DNA from: Climacium dendroides
Lineage: Eukaryota; Streptophyta; Bryopsida; Hypnales; Climaciaceae
Reading direction: 5' to 3'
Assembly: GCA_950106755.1 (NCBI GenBank)
Contig: OX467092.1
Location: forward strand, 26,364,582 to 26,428,581
DNA length: 64,000 nucleotides
Shown here: positions 1-12,492 of the stretch, piece after piece
Numbering within the stretch: the stretch's first letter is position 1
Layout: each line of letters begins with the position of its first letter
Notes under the pieces: generated by a model
Database searches by the model: none
Told to the model about the DNA's origin: nothing
Seen by the model: only the letters and a program-made list of their open reading frames with translations
Translations under genes and position numbers: made by a program

Positions 1-249
1 CTTTGTCTGGCGGGAGATCTCCCGTTGTCATAGATATCTAAAATCTAAACTTGTTGTACATTTTTCAAACCACCTAGTCCAAAATCTATATCATATCTAG
101 ATTCCTAAAATCTATAGAAATCAAAATCTACAACTGTCTTAGATGTCCCTTTACCAATTTTGGACTTTGCAAAGTCCAAAACTAGTTAAATATGGCATAG
201 TCTAATAGGACACATCATTTCGTGGGTTCATGTTGGCAAAATTGCTAGT

Positions 250-300
250 GATAATGATTATTTGTTGTTCACATGTGAAGTAAGATAGGTACACCCAAAT
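250..300 (+). repeat. Left arm of an inverted repeat flanking the hAT relic
   Basis: About 50 bases that recur, imperfectly and inverted, at 1787-1840. The best-conserved core is AAGTAAGATAGGTACACCC on this side. The two arms bracket the hAT transposase relic, so they may be its subterminal or terminal inverted repeats. I could not define outer ends or a target-site duplication. Confidence 0.5.
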
Positions 301-815
301 GTGTCACTAACCTTAAACCGCCATCTATACTATATGTACATCTCCAAAATCAATTTTGTACCTATGTGAAAGAAATGCTTATAGAACCAAATTTTGTTCC
401 TTAATAACTTTTGCATATAGTATCCAAATGCCACATTATGTGGTGCATTGGAACCAATGAACGGGAAGTATCGGCATTTAGTTACAAGCTAACCGAATTT
501 TTTTGAAGATTTCTAAATGACATTGAAATGATTAGGATGAGGTTCCAAACAAAAAAAATAAGGTTTTAGGAAATGGACCGGTTAAGAAAAAAAATCCCGG
601 AAATTTAGCCGTTTGCCCTTAGAGTATGTAGGAAAGTGACCGATTGAAACTTCTCTTTTCTAGCAACTAGCCGACCGGGCATATACTTTTTAGGATTTTT
701 TTTAACATGTACATACTACATAGTATACCTATAAGTCTTATTAGTGGCACAATTATGCCTCCCTATGAATCACTAACCTGCAATCCTGCACAAACAAATT
801 TTTACTATTGGTTAA

Positions 816-1480
816 TTGCTAGTTTGGCAAATTAGCATTCTTAGGGGTCATGGCAATCTAGCATTGTCGATGAAGGCCGTCTTGATATTTGATCACACAA
901 TCGCAGCCGTCAATGAGTTGGAGACTTTATTGGCCCATTTCGGTGTGGATTGCTCACATGCAGGTTTCACTCTTCCTACCCACTCTCCTTGCCCTTGTTG
1001 ATGTTGTAGCATGCAAGCGAGAGTTTCTTTCTTTTAAAATGCAGTGCACTTGTGAATGAGAGGACAAAAATTTCAAGGACTTGTGGGGTATGATCACGTA
1101 GAACCATTCATTGCAAGTCCACTACCCTAACCTTCTTGTTCTTACTAAGTTGGCTACTGTGCAATGTGTTTTCATAGCGACTTGTGAGCGTGCTTTCAAT
1201 ATACAAAATCTAATCAAAACTAGAGTGAGGAACAGGTTGAGTAGTAAAAATTTGGAAGCAATGCTACAAATTGCATTGGAAGGCCCAGATGATGAGATAG
1301 GTGATGTTCTTTGTGATGTTATCTAGCTGTGGAAGAATGATAGCAAGTATCGATTTTTATATTCTAATCCAACTTTGCATCTGAGTGGTGCTAGTGGAAA
1401 TAGTGTGAGTCATGCATCTTGTTCATCTGAGGTACTTGAGACTGATGGTAGTGGTTCTTGACTTATAACAATAACCGTAC
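816..1480 (+). pseudogene. Decayed hAT-family transposase, C-terminal part
   Basis: The frame 1111-1326 translates to a recognisable hAT C-terminal dimerisation region. An 'LTKLATVQCVF' stretch is followed by 'CERAFN', 'NLIKTRVRNRLSS' and 'NLEAMLQIALEG', in the order typical of hAT transposases and the plant/animal proteins derived from them. The stretch at 816-1001 lies in another frame and is probably the preceding part. After the stop at 1326 the same frame stays open to about 1460 with low-complexity Ser-rich sequence. Frame changes, stops and the lack of an intact catalytic region make it non-functional. The family is seen directly; assigning the upstream fragment is inference. Confidence 0.65.
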
Positions 1481-1786
1481 TAACCAGCCTTTGAAAAATA
1501 CTTGGACCGTCTTTTGGATCCTTGTATTTTCCGAAAGCTACATCCTTGGCCCTAGGTTGGTAGGAGCTTGGCTAGGTTCGACTCTTGTTAAGGATACTAA
1601 AAAAAATGGGGAGGGAAAGAAGCCCCCCAACAATACAAAAAAAATGGAGAGCTAAAAGAAATTGTCTGTTTTCAATTCAAAAACTTCCCGGACAGTGATT
1701 GGAACCTCCTTTCACTTGCCAACAAGAACATATGAAAATTTGACCAGTCTAATAATGGAAAATAGGTTTGGTAACAAAAAGTGGTG

Positions 1787-1840
1787 ATTTTGGGTGTACC
1801 TACCTTACTTTATGTTGAAAGATAAATTACAATGATTGTC
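1787..1840 (-). repeat. Right arm of the inverted repeat flanking the hAT relic
   Basis: Inverted, imperfect copy of 250-300, sharing the GGTGTACCTACCTTACTTT core. It lies about 300 bases past the end of the recognisable hAT sequence, consistent with a transposon end. Confidence 0.5.
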
Positions 1841-2519
1841 ATTGCCTTCCATCCTGCTCACACCACCAAGATGATCAAGGCTTCTGTACTTCACTGGTGT
1901 GAGTCCAGCTGCACCCCACCATGACATCCTTCCATTGTTGACTGGCCTGGTTTTGCCAGACAAGGTCTTTCAACAGGCATTGAGGTGAAACCCATTCAAG
2001 GGTGGAGATTTTACTGATAAAGTGCACATGACGCCCGAAGGCAAGGCCGGTCAAAGACCGGGTGAGAGGAGGTTTGAACATAAAGAGCGGGTTGAACAGG
2101 GTATGAACCCAAGGAACCGGGTATGATCCAAAGGAACTAGAATTCTCAACATCAGCCGGTAAGAACTCCTATCGGCGGGATGAATCAACTGAATGGAAGG
2201 AACAGGAAAAGCATAGCACCAATTGGCAGGATTGAATCAGTAAACCCTAAACAACATGACCTGAAGAACTAAACCAATCCGAGCCAATCTGAACAACAGG
2301 GAGAAGACGGAAACAAGGCAGGAAATCAAAGAGAGTTGGATGTGAGGGATTAGCATCGAGTGAGGTTCAACAAGCATTGAGAAGGAAGAGCTCCTAACGG
2401 AGACAAACATCTGAGGCAACCAGAGTCGGAGAATTCTCATCAACACCATTGGGGAGTGCAAGGTGATTGCAAGAAATACATGTTGATTTTGTTGTGTTTT
2501 CATAGTACTCAGACATGCT
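1841..2519. other. Non-genic stretch of moderate GC
   Basis: This stretch is richer in G and C than its surroundings. It contains short open frames on both strands with no recognisable domain. It is probably an old transposon remnant; I see no gene. Confidence 0.3.
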
Positions 2520-4082
2520 TATTTTTATGAAATACTTTAAAATTAGAAAAAAAAACTCAATAAAAATATGGGCAATGTATACACCTTCAATTAGATTGTA
2601 CCTTAACCCCTAAAGGACCAACATAGAAATTTTGGGCAGGTACCTATGATTAGAGATTTGCATATTTTAGGGTGAATTTTTAATAGAAGGTGGGGGACGA
2701 GGTATATCTTTCATGTGCATTAAATTTTAGGACATTTGAAAATATGAGTCAAAAGTTATAGCCTATTATGTTACTTTTTTTTGTAAATGGATAGTCTGGT
2801 TGTAAGCTCCCAATTTGTCACTTGGGATTCATAGTTTTCTTTTTTTCCTAAATTTTTCAATTTAAGTTATAATTATATGCAAAAAAAACTAAAAAGAGTG
2901 TAAAATCAAAATAGGTATATCACATGCCAATGTGGCATTTAGTTTTAAATAGATTTTTATCCCTAGAATAACCCTAAAAACCACTGGTAAATAGGTTAGA
3001 ATTAGGGAAGTAGTAGGAATTAATAGGTTTGAGGGTTCTTATCCAAGATAGTCTAAAATCATCGTGCATATGACCATGCTTGGCTAAATTGATCTGAGGA
3101 AAATTCAAGGAGGTCCCCCAATAGATTTCCCAAGATAGGTTTTAGTTTTTCCATCTCATGGATGAAATAGTAGAACCCCCACTTGTTAGCATGCAGGTGT
3201 CACTTTCTCAAGACAAGTTAGCAGAGGAGTCTATGGACACCAGATTATGATCTTGGGTTGAAAACATACCAAGATGTCAAAAGTAAAATCCATTTGCCAA
3301 GATTCTTTTGTATAAGAAAGATTCCTTGACTGCTAGTAATTCAACAAAGGTGAATTTTGCCTTCCATATCAAACATGCAAGTTGGAGGAGTGAACTTGCA
3401 AATCTCTTGGGAAACTCCATGAGAGGTTCCCCTAAAAGTTTCAGAATTTTCTGGATTGAAGAGATACCCCTTTTGGACGGTCAACTACCTAAAACCACAA
3501 TGGAAAATTCATGGAAATTACATGGGTTGCGGTAAAATCTTACTAAAAATTAAACTAGCTTGTTTTATGTTAATAATGTGCTATGACAAGTTTCACAACA
3601 TTCCAATAGTGGCAAGTACCTAAACCGGTCAAATTCCTAAAAAATTAATCATGTGGTGGGGGCCCTGTGGCGTTGACTAGCATTCCGGGAGCATATGACA
3701 AACGAAGTAAATAAGTGTTCTTTCTTTACTCCCTTGTACCTACTAGAGACCCTAGGCTAGTTACTTTTCTCAAAATAGGAGACCACCAAGAGTTAAAGAA
3801 TTACCTCAACTTGTTTTTTTTTATCTAAAGTAGCCTACAATGGGTTTTTGGTCCTAGTATGGGAGATAGGGGGATCCTGGATTTAAAATGGAGATCTGGA
3901 GCCAATGGCGCAATCTGTTTGGTATTTGGAGTTGATCTCTAAAAGTTAGGATGTTGGTTTAGTATAGATGGTAGATAGTCAATTTTAGGGATTAGGATGA
4001 AAATCTTGGAGGATGAGGATGAAAATCCAAGTTAATAAGGTTACTAGTAGGAATTTAGGGGGGGAGTGGGCCCTTGGAAACC

Positions 4083-4089
4083 TATATAA
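4083..4089 (+). promoter_or_regulatory. Putative TATA box of the dispersed repeat
   Basis: TATATAA in the context CCTATATAAGGG is followed about 20-30 bases on by CCCTCTCTAAAAACACC. The second copy of the repeat keeps a TATA-like motif (23884-23890) and a CT-rich start-like region at the same relative place. This suggests a conserved core promoter of the element. Confidence 0.4.
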
Positions 4090-4544
4090 GGGACCCATTT
4101 CCCTCTCTAAAAACACCCCCATACTTGTTTTGGGTCCACGGGTCCAAGTGATGTTAGATATTTTGGCATTTGAAGCCAAAGTATATGGTGTTTTTGGAGC
4201 ACTTTTGGCTCCATTGTTGTTTAAGTTCAAGCTTTGGAGGTCTTTCTATTGTGCTTTCGTAGGTACCTTTGGATTCTTTTGTATAAATTCACATACTAAC
4301 TTCCAAATTGGAAGAAGTTGTGGATCCTTGTGAATTGATTTGTGTGTCTTGGAAGTCCTCTTGGTGTCTTGTACTAATTCTAGAATCACCCCACACCATA
4401 CCTTAGTAATGTTGCTCTAGGGGGCCTTTAGTGTGTGAATTGTATTACCACGTTGTGCTAACTTGTGTGTCTTCTTTAAGTGTGTTTTTATCTCTTTTAA
4501 AGCTTTCCTTGTTGAGTGAACCCCCTTCCTTTGGAATGGCGAAG

Positions 4545-4645
4545 TTTTGGTTATAAGGTTTAGAAAAGTTTGGCATTTTTTAAGATTATCCCCATGATGG
4601 TGAAGCTTTGAGTATAGGCCTAGAAAAGTTTGGCATTTTTTACAA
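4545..4645 (+). repeat. 60-bp tandem duplication inside the dispersed repeat
   Basis: The block TAGAAAAGTTTGGCATTTTT occurs at about 4561 and 4621, each preceded by a diverged 'gtgaag(c/t)tttg(a/g)' sequence. Copy 2 of the element has its own repeat of about 62 bp in the equivalent place (24600-24700), so local duplication happened more than once here. Confidence 0.6.
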
Positions 4646-4887
4646 GATATCAAACAATTCCCTACTTTAATTTCCAAATATCCATAAGAGGATATTGCCA
4701 TTAGTTTCTAAATATCCATGATCTTTTTCTAATGAAAATTAGTCTAGGCAAGAACCCGTGCAATGCACAAAGTAGTTTTAAGCCTAGTTAGGCTAGCATT
4801 CTGGGCTCCAGTTAGCCAAGAAAGAAAGAAATTAAAATCTTGCCAACAAGATCAGAGCCAGATCAAACTAGCTAATCAGTCGGATGA

Positions 4888-4952
4888 GGGGGATATTGCG
4901 GGGATATTGTGGGGATATTGCAGGGATATTGCAGGGACATTGCGGGGATATC
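4888..4952 (+). repeat. Minisatellite, 11-bp GGGGATATTGC units
   Basis: Six near-identical units of GGGGATATTGC follow one another with single-base variants (CAGGGATATT, CAGGGACATT). A looser array of GGGTATCAAGG/GTCAGGTA-type motifs follows to about 5280. There is no coding signal. Confidence 0.8.
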
Positions 4953-7429
4953 GAAGCAGTCGGGTTTCGGAGGTAGTTGAGTAAGTTGGGTATTGGGGGC
5001 AGTCAAGTAAGGGGGGTATTGGGGCTAGCCGTGTACCAAGGCAATTAGGTATGGGGGCCAGTCAGATAAGTCGGGTATCAAGGGTAGTTAGGTAAGGGGG
5101 GTACCGAGACCAGCCGGGTATCAAGAGTATTGAGACCAGACGGGTATTTGGAGCAACCGGGGATTGGGACACTCGGGTATCAAGGTGCAGTCAGGTATTT
5201 AGACAGGGGGAGAGTCCAAACCAAGGGAAGTCCAAGCATGGGGAGAGTCCAGGCAGTCAGGAGTCCAAGCAGTTAGGGAGTCCATGAGTTTCTTAGGACT
5301 CAAAAGCTAAAGTGAAGAAAAAAAAGGGAAAGGAACTTGTACCAAAGAAAAGAAAACAACAACAAAACTAAAGGGAAAAAGAGGAAAAGAAGCAACACCT
5401 CCACGTGCCACACTTGCACAACACCTGCCAAAATCCTAATTCTTCCATCAACAAAACGAACTACAAGCAATGGAAGAAGATTAGAGGAGAAGAAGCTGAA
5501 ATAGGGGACGAGGAAGAGAGAAGATAAATAGTGCTCTAGCCACAAGGTTAGGTAGACCTAGGAAAAAAATTTAGAAAATTCCTTATGACCGTTAGAAGAA
5601 GGGTTAGTATAATACAAAGGATGGATGTGTAAGAGGGAAAGGTGCACCATTAAGTCCTTTAGAGTTTGAGTCTATAGTTGTAAGACCACCATAAATCTAC
5701 TTGGTGGAATAGTACTAATGTAGAAAAAGGGAAGAGAAAGAAAAGAAAGGAAGAGGGGAAAAAGGAAGTTAGAATGTTAGAGTGTACTAGTATAAAAACA
5801 AGCGGTGAGCTTGGAGAAAATAAATAAAGGAATACCATGAAACACAAGGATGCATACATGGATGTAGACGTGAACAAGGTTATTTTTAATGCTGGCAATG
5901 ACGAAGTGAGTCATTGAACTAATCCTTGGTGGATTTTTTCCTAATTAGCTCTTGATCTATGTAATTATTGGTTAATTCACATTAGTAGGAAAGGGTTAGC
6001 AAGGGATAAAAGTTTAGATTCAAAGGTTCATAGATTAGGAAGAGGGTTTCCAGAAACATATTACACTTGAGATTTGGCCTCAACTTGATTGTATTAGATT
6101 AAGTTGAGTGGTAATGGGTAGGATGGATGAAGGTTAGCTAACTTCATCCAAAGGGAACAACAAACGGAATTTAGTAGTAGGAATATAAATTGAGAATTAA
6201 TTTAAAAGGCAACAATTTAGAAGTTGGAAATACGAGTAAAAATCTAGAAGTTACAAGTTAGAGTAAATCTAGGAAAATTTGGAGTTAGAATTTGGAGTAG
6301 GAAATTAGAGTTAACCTTATAAAACAAACTTAGGAGTTAAAACATAAAATTAAAATTGTAGATTCACAACTAAAGAGTAGGAGCTAGAATTTTAAAGATA
6401 AGTTTAGAAGTTAATTTAACCTGGAAGTAAATTAGAAGGTAGAATGGAAAATCTAATTAGAAGGACTTAGAGTCGATTTAGGAGTAAAACCCCAAGATTA
6501 AATTGGAAATAACAACCCAAAGTTAAGTCTAGAGGTTAAAACCTATAATCAAATTGAGAGGCTAAAAGGTAGAGGATAATTTCGGGGATCATAGAAAGAA
6601 CATCGGGGGCCCAATTTAATTAGTTAGCGTTGTTTAAAAAGGCACAATTTGCTGGGTAGATAGTTAGGGAAATAGCATTTTTACTTTTAGGTCCCCGTAA
6701 CCCAGGGCCATTGACCATTAGCTGGGAAGCCACATCACCTGCACCTCTAAGCATTTTTGTTGCCATCCATGAAACTTAAGAAACACTATAAAAGATCCAT
6801 TGCTCAGAAGGCACAATAGATTGTTGCTAGACACCTATAGATGGAATTAGACCTCAATCATCAAGAGCTTGATTGTGCTCAATTATTTACTAAGGGTGGG
6901 TAAATAAACACTCACATTAGATAGACATTTTTTTTTTCAAAAACAAAAATTTGAAATTTATTTTCTAAAGTTATGTGTGCTGGAAAGCTTTGAATCATTC
7001 CATTTTGATCAATGACTCAAAAGTTATGAGGAGTTTTAGTTTGCGAGCAATTATCAATTTTCTACTCTAAAATAAACTTTAAAGTCCATTGTTTTAACTC
7101 AATTTTCAATATTATTTGAAACAAATAAAATCATAGGATGTAGGTTGTTTATTATAACATTTCAACCATTGGGATTGGCATTTTTCAATTCTATAACAAA
7201 ATTCTTAATAATTTTGTATTTTGAATCATTTTCTACTTCTTTCTACTTAGTATTTTTTCCTATATGTTGTACAATTCTAAATGACCTAAATTTTTTAAAG
7301 AATGTAGCCAACTTGCTTTGAAGAATGAATCAAATAAGCAACACTATTTTAGACATTTTTTCATAACCATGTGATCTTGTGAAATGTAGTTGTCCGGTTT
7401 TTTGCAGGGCCCCCCAAAAGGGGGACCAG

Positions 7430-9594
7430 TGGACCAATGGACATTCTCACAACATGTAAAGTCATCTTTGATAAAATATTTAAGCCCAAGGACGGAAGGA
7501 AGTCATTCTAAAATACCCCAATCATCTCTACTTGTTTTTTCCCTAGTCTATTGTCAAGGACTCAAGAGCAAGCAGGGTAGCTACAATTGCAACACCCCAA
7601 TACTATAGCATGAATGAACAAAGACAAAGTTGTCCCTAGATGGGTAATCTTGGTGCATTCCACTTGTTTTTCTTTGTAACTGTTGATTCCCTTCTTTGTA
7701 TATTGCCTTGTAACATTGCAATGACTCCTCTTTGAGCTTTCTAATGGGTTTTTTTTTTGTGTCTATAGTGACATAAGTCACATTCAAGTAAATATGTCTT
7801 CTTTATTGTCTCCCATGTGATGTCTCCTATCATGATGCTACTATCAAAGAGATCTATAAAATAAAAAATACTAGTGAATTTTTTTTCCACAGTCATAATG
7901 TGACCACAACTAAGAAATTTTTTCATTGAATCCTTTACCACTTTGATCCCTTACAAACCTTGGTCCTTTGTACCTTTAGAAATTTATTCACATGTAAGCA
8001 TGTAGCACATATGTATCACTTATATACATTTCTATAATAAGGTCCACTTTTAGGGGCTTCATAGTGGACACAAGAAATTCCCCCATGTTTCCTTCTTGTT
8101 GAACAAATGAATGCACTCCCCTTATCCAATAGCTATCCTCTATGACCTTTTTTGTTGACTCCTATCAAAACCATGGATATACGTTGTTGGAAGATGTGCC
8201 TTTCTAACTCTTTTATTCAATTTGGTGATGAACAAAGCAAGTAACATCTTCTTGCCTAAAGATTTGCTACAAGCTAAAAATATGAGCCAAGGTCCATTGG
8301 TCCACTTGTTAATGCTTGGCCAGAGTCAAGTAAAGAGTCATTCTTAAGACAAATGTAGTTGGAGGCAATAGATGGAGAACGAGAGCACAAAGAAGAAGGA
8401 TTGGTACACCTTTGCTAGGATTGTTAGGATTGAAGTCACCACTTACTTTGTGTGCAATTTTATGGTGGTCTACATAGTCTAAGGTGCTACAATACATGTT
8501 CATTTCATTCATGTCTCCAAACCTTATTTTTGTTCATCTTTCACATGAGATTGGATCCACATACTCATTAAAAACATTAGCCAATGTCTATTGGTCAATG
8601 TTGCTGAAAATGTGGTTGTTGTTGATGTCTTCAAATAGGGTAGTTTGGATTTTCACTACTCATTCTAGTGCACGTATTATAGTAAAGATGAAGACATTGT
8701 TGTTTATGTTTTGGTAGAAGACTGTTTACTATGGAAATGTTGGCCTTCATACTACTAAGTAGAATGGTTGGTGCGTTGCAAAGAACCGAAAGCTTCAAGT
8801 GTTGGTGATTTATCAATGTTGCTTCCAATGCCAGGGCAATGTTTTCTACTTAATGGCAATGCAATCCAGATTGAGGTGGCCATTTTAACTGGGGAGATTA
8901 GCAATTCTCTCTCTTAAACCTTGTGTCCATTCTTCTTAAAGTTTTATTGTGAATAGAAGCAAAGATGATCATATGTACAATACCTGATTATCAATCACTT
9001 TAGGGAATGAAAATATATGACAATCAAAACAAAGATATTAGGGCAAAAGGAGCTTAATGAAGTACTAAGCCCTTTGCACTAAATGACATCATTCATTGCA
9101 TTCAATTTGTCATTGACAACTTTAGTTGTTGGTCCTTGTGCTATTGGATATCCGATTAAATTGTTATTGATATCTTCTTCTAGTTGTATTATTTGCTTAG
9201 TAGTAATTGGTTGTCTGTCAGAGGCAATGTCATAGACAACAGTAGCAATTGTTGATAGGGGATATTATTGAAATTATTTGAGTATGTACTCCTACAAATG
9301 GAGAATGGTAAGTATCTTTTTTCTTTGCCTCTTTTCATCTTTGCTAAATTAGTGACAAAGTTTATGAATGTGGTGAATACTAGTCAAACACTTTATACAT
9401 GTGTCTCCATTATAGGACTTATCACATTAATTTTATGGCCTTCTTCACACCATATTTTAGAATGCAAATCTTGATGCATATGTTGTACATTAACACAAAC
9501 TATGGATATACTTTGGGGCACACGAAAGAATTTTTATTGTTGCATAAACTTCAATTTATGTCATGTGATTGCGGTTCTATAAATACAATATCAA
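7430..9594. other. No gene recognised; transposon-like AT-rich DNA
   Basis: Open frames here are short, on both strands, and interrupted. None shows a domain I can name. The stretch lies between the 3' end of the large repeat and a MITE and is most likely old repeat DNA. Confidence 0.4.
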
Positions 9595-9750
9595 TGGGGA
9601 ATTTCATTAAATGGCGAATGTTCTTTGACTTTGACATCCCACAATTCAGACGGGGCGGTTTGAAATCTAGTACACTAATAGATTTCAGACCGCCCAGTTT
9701 GAATTGTGGGAATGGCACATGGAATATTGCCATTTTAATGAAATTCCCCA
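9595..9750. mobile_element. Fold-back MITE (156-bp near-perfect palindrome)
   Basis: The left end TGGGGAATTTCATTAAATGG is mirrored by the right end CCATTTTAATGAAATTCCCC, and pairing continues inward. CCCACAATTCAGACGGGGCG on the left pairs with the GCCCAGTTTGAATTGTGGGA block on the right, leaving a loop of a few bases around 9675-9680. The whole element would form one long hairpin. The palindrome explains why both strands have open frames here; none is a gene. A related partial copy lies at 58545-58595. CAATAT before the left end resembles the inverse of TATTG after the right end, so the true ends may lie a few bases further out. Confidence 0.8.
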
Positions 9751-11599
9751 TATTGTACTTGAACATAAAAGGAAGTATGAAGGAAATAAACCCAACATAT
9801 TTTGTTCTCAAAGTGCTCCTTTGTGATATAACCTTCATTGTTGATGGTGGCTTTATTTTTACACATTTTCTTCCAACACTTGTTTGTAGAGCAACCATTT
9901 AAAATTTTGCCCACCAAACCATCAGTTATAGTAAATTAAGATTCATTTATAGATGATTCTTATTTTAAGTTAGCACCTACAGGACACGGATTGTAAGGAA
10001 TTGTTAAAATCTTAAAAGGGGAGGTCTTCTTTCTTCTCTACCTTAGGACATAGTATATATACTCTCTAATTGCCTTAAAAAATTCCTCTAAGAAACTAGT
10101 GGGAGTTTTTTCTTTCCTTTGTATAGTCTAGTTTAGGATCTTGGTTGCCTAAGAGTAAAATAGCCACATCAATTGTTCATAGCTCCTATCAATGTGATGA
10201 TGGTTGTTAAATTTTAATCTTAGTAGATTACATATATGATAGCTTTAAGTGAGCTAACCAACTATATAGTCTACTTGCCATCATTCAATGTTTTGCTTGT
10301 ATACCAAATAGGTTGTGATATAATTAACATCATAATAATTCCATGAAGGCATGCTTGGAGGAAGAAGCACCCTTATGAATTTCCTTGCTTTCAATATGTT
10401 GCTATGGCATGAAAAATGTAATGTACAACCTTTCAAAATAGGATTACAAATGAATACTACTCTAACTAAATGATGGTGATGCTTTCAAAAAATCACTTTG
10501 CAAAATTAAACCACTATCAAATGTATTTATTGCAAGCATGCATTCCATGCAATATAACTCTTTAAGTATACAATATTGGATGGGTATGCATAAAATTAGG
10601 TAGCGCAGTTGCCAACTTTAATAAGTTCTTACATCATGAAATTTCCAAGCAACGAGGTGACTCATTGCCCTCAACCTATAAATCTTCGTGCTACTTAAAC
10701 ATTGTAGTTGAGGCTTGAATTTTTAGAATAGGGCTTGTTGATCCCGCAACCAATTGGAAGTAGAGTGAGAAGTTTTATTATTTTGGGGCATCTTCATTTA
10801 TAAAAAAAATCAAAACCCATAAATGAACCATATTTTGGGTATCCAACATGAAGTACAACCTCGACATGCACAAGAAAAAAGAATTGGATGAAAGCATTAA
10901 TCCTTTTGTTTTACACAAATTGTTGAAGTCATCCATTGAACAATAATTGGTTGTATCATTGTTCTTAAGTTAACAAATATTCCTTCCATTCCAAAATAAT
11001 CTTCCAATTTCCCTTAATTTTTTTTGTCCTAGTATGATCTTCCAGTTGCATGTTGTAACGTGAAAGGAGGTTGGTGGTAAATTTGAATGCGACTACAATG
11101 GTAAATGACTAAAAGGGTCTATCAACATTGTGTGTGCAACCAATTGAGGTTACCTATTGTGTAAGTAACATAAACGTCAATCCAATGAGTCAATCATTCT
11201 TGCTTTTGTATCTTGTTGAGTGTTGTCCAAATGAAGTTTTGGGCCTTTCTAGGAGGCGCTACACATGGTCCTAGGCCCATACTAACTTGCATACTAAAAA
11301 ATAACAGTCTCACACTCAACAATTAAGTGCCCATTGGTGCTCCTTGAAAATGCCTAGAAAACTTCACTTTTCAATACTCGAATGCATGTGGATTGAAAAA
11401 GGCTTCGAAACTCAAAATTTTAGGATGATAGAAGTGCACCAAACTCTACTTATAGCTCGAAATGGATAGAAATGACATTATTTTTGGCCTGAACCCTTTG
11501 ATCATTTTGGTGCACTTTGAGTTTTAGGACGATAGGACGATCAGAGTGCACATCCCGAGCCTTCAGTTGCTGTTTTTTTCTCAAGGTAAGGTACCTCGC
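9751..11599. other. No gene recognised
   Basis: AT-rich intergenic sequence with short, stop-interrupted frames and no recognisable repeats or RNA genes. Confidence 0.4.
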
Positions 11600-12492
11600 C
11601 TTTGCAGCTGATTGAATGTGTTTTCGTGGTTGTAGGTCCCATAGTTTTGCAAGGACACTCATTGATGAGATCTCACACTACAGTATGTGCGTGCCTGAGG
11701 TTACGGTGTCGATTGGATTGCCTGAAGTACAATTTTGATGGAACGCCCACAGCCGCGGCCACTTTCACTGGAATTACTTCAGTTCAGTATACTTGCAGTG
11801 GAATGAGCGGCACGGGTGCCGAGAAGGTCAAAATCCTGTGGCACTCGATGACGCACTCCAAACGAACTGGAAATCGACAGACAGCCTGCCATGCCCGGAC
11901 CGGGAAGGCCGACAGCCGGGCCGCGGGGACTGGACTGGACGGGGACAGGACGGACGGAAGGTATTCTATCTTAGTGTAGCGAAGGACTGGTGGGCGGGGG
12001 CAGATGGAGAGCCAGCCCGGCAAGCGCCACCTATCCAATAACGCCCTCCCCCCCCTTCCTCCATTTCCCGGCCATTTCACCAATTCCATGCCCCGGCCAC
12101 TTCACACGCATTCGTCTGCCAAATGTCACTTCAATTTGGAGCCCAATTCGCCACTACACCAGTCCTTCGTCTGCAATCTAACCGTAATTTGGCTGCTTCT
12201 CCTCGATCATTTCGTTCCCCTTGTTGCGACATATACTCAAACCTGCCATCCGCGATCGTTTCGTTTCGACCGAGGACCATTCGTTTCGGTCGACCGACCG
12301 CAGCAGGAGCGCGTAATAAGTTTCTGCGTGTCAGTATCTTATTATTATTCTCAGGTTCGGTACTTTCTTTCACCTTCCGCATGCATGAGTTCGTTCCCTC
12401 TCTCCTTCGATTGATCGCGGGAATTGTACTCATGCTTGTTTCCAATTCTCCATGGACATGCTACAAACAGGGGCGAGAGGTTTGGGAACAGA
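11600..12492 (+). promoter_or_regulatory. GC-rich, CpG-rich 5' region of the fibrillin gene
   Basis: Base composition jumps from AT-rich to GC-rich here, with many CG dinucleotides, and stays so to the end of fibrillin exon 1. Several overlapping open frames on both strands result from the composition. The position suggests a promoter plus 5' UTR. No TATA box stands out and the transcription start cannot be placed. Confidence 0.5.

Larger units (their letters stand above)
2520..7420 (+). mobile_element. Large dispersed repeat, copy 1 (LTR-retrotransposon-like, non-autonomous)
   Basis: The stretch aligns in order, with heavy divergence, to 22640-28680. Matched landmarks include AGTGTAAAATCAAAATAGGT (about 2896), the 'ggaag(g)ttcc' block near 3410, a TATA-box-like motif at 4083 followed by CT-rich sequence, the GGTGGGTAAATAAACACTCA block near 6896, the 'ggcatttttcaattctataa' block near 7176, and a shared 3' end in TTTTTGCAGGGC near 7401. 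No gag or pol frame is visible. Both copies have purine-rich, nearly repetitive interiors (6170-6560 here). I infer a non-autonomous retrotransposon (LARD-like); long terminal repeats and a primer-binding site were not established. Confidence 0.5.

Noticed and set aside
7405..7432. Possible polypurine tract and LTR start after TTTTTGCAGGGC
   Set aside because: Sequence after the purine run does not begin with TG and differs between the two copies, so no LTR boundary can be claimed.
9399..9902. Open frames of 167 and 115 codons on opposite strands
   Set aside because: Both cross the 156-bp palindrome, which makes the two strands read alike. No domain is present.
12424..12492. Upstream Met extending fibrillin exon 1 by 23 residues
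   Set aside because: The extension (MYSCLFPILHGHATNRGER...) is less like a transit peptide start than MGSVMV. It remains possible.
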